64,000 bases of DNA from positions 248,001 through 312,000 of the forward strand of contig NZ_SLWR01000011.1 of assembly GCF_004345665.1 (NCBI RefSeq), given 5' to 3'. The notes beneath the pieces are model-generated. The model was not told the origin of the DNA and did not search any database. It worked only from the letters and a program-made list of their open reading frames with translations. Every line of letters starts with the position of its first letter. The stretch's first letter is position 1. The stretch is from Kribbella antiqua. Lineage in GTDB: Bacteria; Actinomycetota; Actinomycetes; Propionibacteriales; Kribbellaceae. Below, piece after piece: positions 63,871 to 64,000 of this stretch. The position numbers and the translations under genes are program-made.

Positions 63871-63899
63871 CTTGCAGCAAGATCGTGCAAGAACTTGCA
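63871..63899. promoter_or_regulatory. Candidate LacI operator cluster
   Basis: CTTGCAGCAAG at 63871-63881 and the perfect 14-bp palindrome TGCAAGAACTTGCA at 63886-63899 upstream of the LacI start. A further inverted repeat GTGTCCA (63912-63918) / TGGACAC (63933-63939) follows. LacI proteins commonly bind CTTGCAAG-like palindromes. Confidence 0.55.
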
Positions 63900-64000
63900 G
63901 ACTGCGTGGATGTGTCCACAACGTGAACAGAATGGACACGTCACACGCCGTAAACCTTGTCAGAACCAGCGCGCCGGGTGAGGATGGGCGCACCCCCGCC

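Noticed and set aside
1..64000. CRISPR arrays, insertion sequences, prophage genes, rRNA
   Set aside because: No regularly spaced direct repeats, transposase, integrase or rRNA motifs were seen on either strand; the only tandem repeat is the 24-bp one in the helicase gene.

Overview
The window is one contiguous, very GC-rich stretch with strong G/C bias at third codon positions, many GTG starts, GGAGG-type ribosome sites and many ATGA/GTGA-coupled gene pairs. This fits an actinomycete. The gene mix (secreted multidomain sugar enzymes, snapalysin, penicillin acylase, GAF-ANTAR, DUF4287, several LacI-controlled sugar ABC operons) suggests a soil Propionibacteriales such as a Kribbella relative. 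That placement is inference; no rRNA or marker gene is present.

Layout. 1-3934: end of a carbohydrate ABC operon (two permeases, a D-2-hydroxyacid dehydrogenase, a LacI regulator). 4003-9602: tRNA-Thr, an MFS exporter, a PLP decarboxylase and small regulators and housekeeping proteins. 9676-12261: a TrmH methyltransferase, a strongly structured intergenic region (10423-10607), an orphan SecDF-P1-head protein and a Cho/UvrC-like GIY-YIG nuclease. 12272-15976: secreted GH43, FAD oxidoreductase and DoxX. 16084-18767: a LuxR/NB-ARC regulator split by an apparent 1-nt frameshift. 18861-23266: a large secreted sugar dehydrogenase and a secreted phytase-like esterase. 23307-28393: DUF998, GNAT/MFS with a divergent TetR and twin operators, cupin and another MFS. 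28923-39790: a polymorphic-toxin locus, made of a 2.9k-residue RHS protein with an unrecognised C-terminal domain, followed by small, less GC-rich accessory or immunity candidates. 39984-44218: a mixture of housekeeping genes (HD, gamma-carbonic anhydrase, epoxide-hydrolase-like, EVE, aminotransferase). 44263-51710: a fructan-type operon (LacI, two permeases, binding protein, GH32, GH32/68-like) with two identical candidate operators. 51800-54994: GPH-like MFS, GH1 beta-glucosidase, YbjQ-like protein. 55014-58884: penicillin acylase and a divergent SelA-like PLP enzyme. 58937-61900: a DEAD-box helicase with a 24-bp-period repeat tail and a divergent SoxR with a SoxR-box-like site. 62064-63850: snapalysin and a third LacI regulator that probably controls a divergent operon beyond the window.

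The most interesting items are the structured intergenic element at 10423-10607, the RHS toxin locus with its unassigned C-terminal domain and neighbours, the GH32 enzyme with Glu at the usual nucleophile position, the two-copy LacI operator of the fructan operon, and the repeat-rich helicase. Everything here rests on reading the sequence and on general family knowledge; no database search was run.
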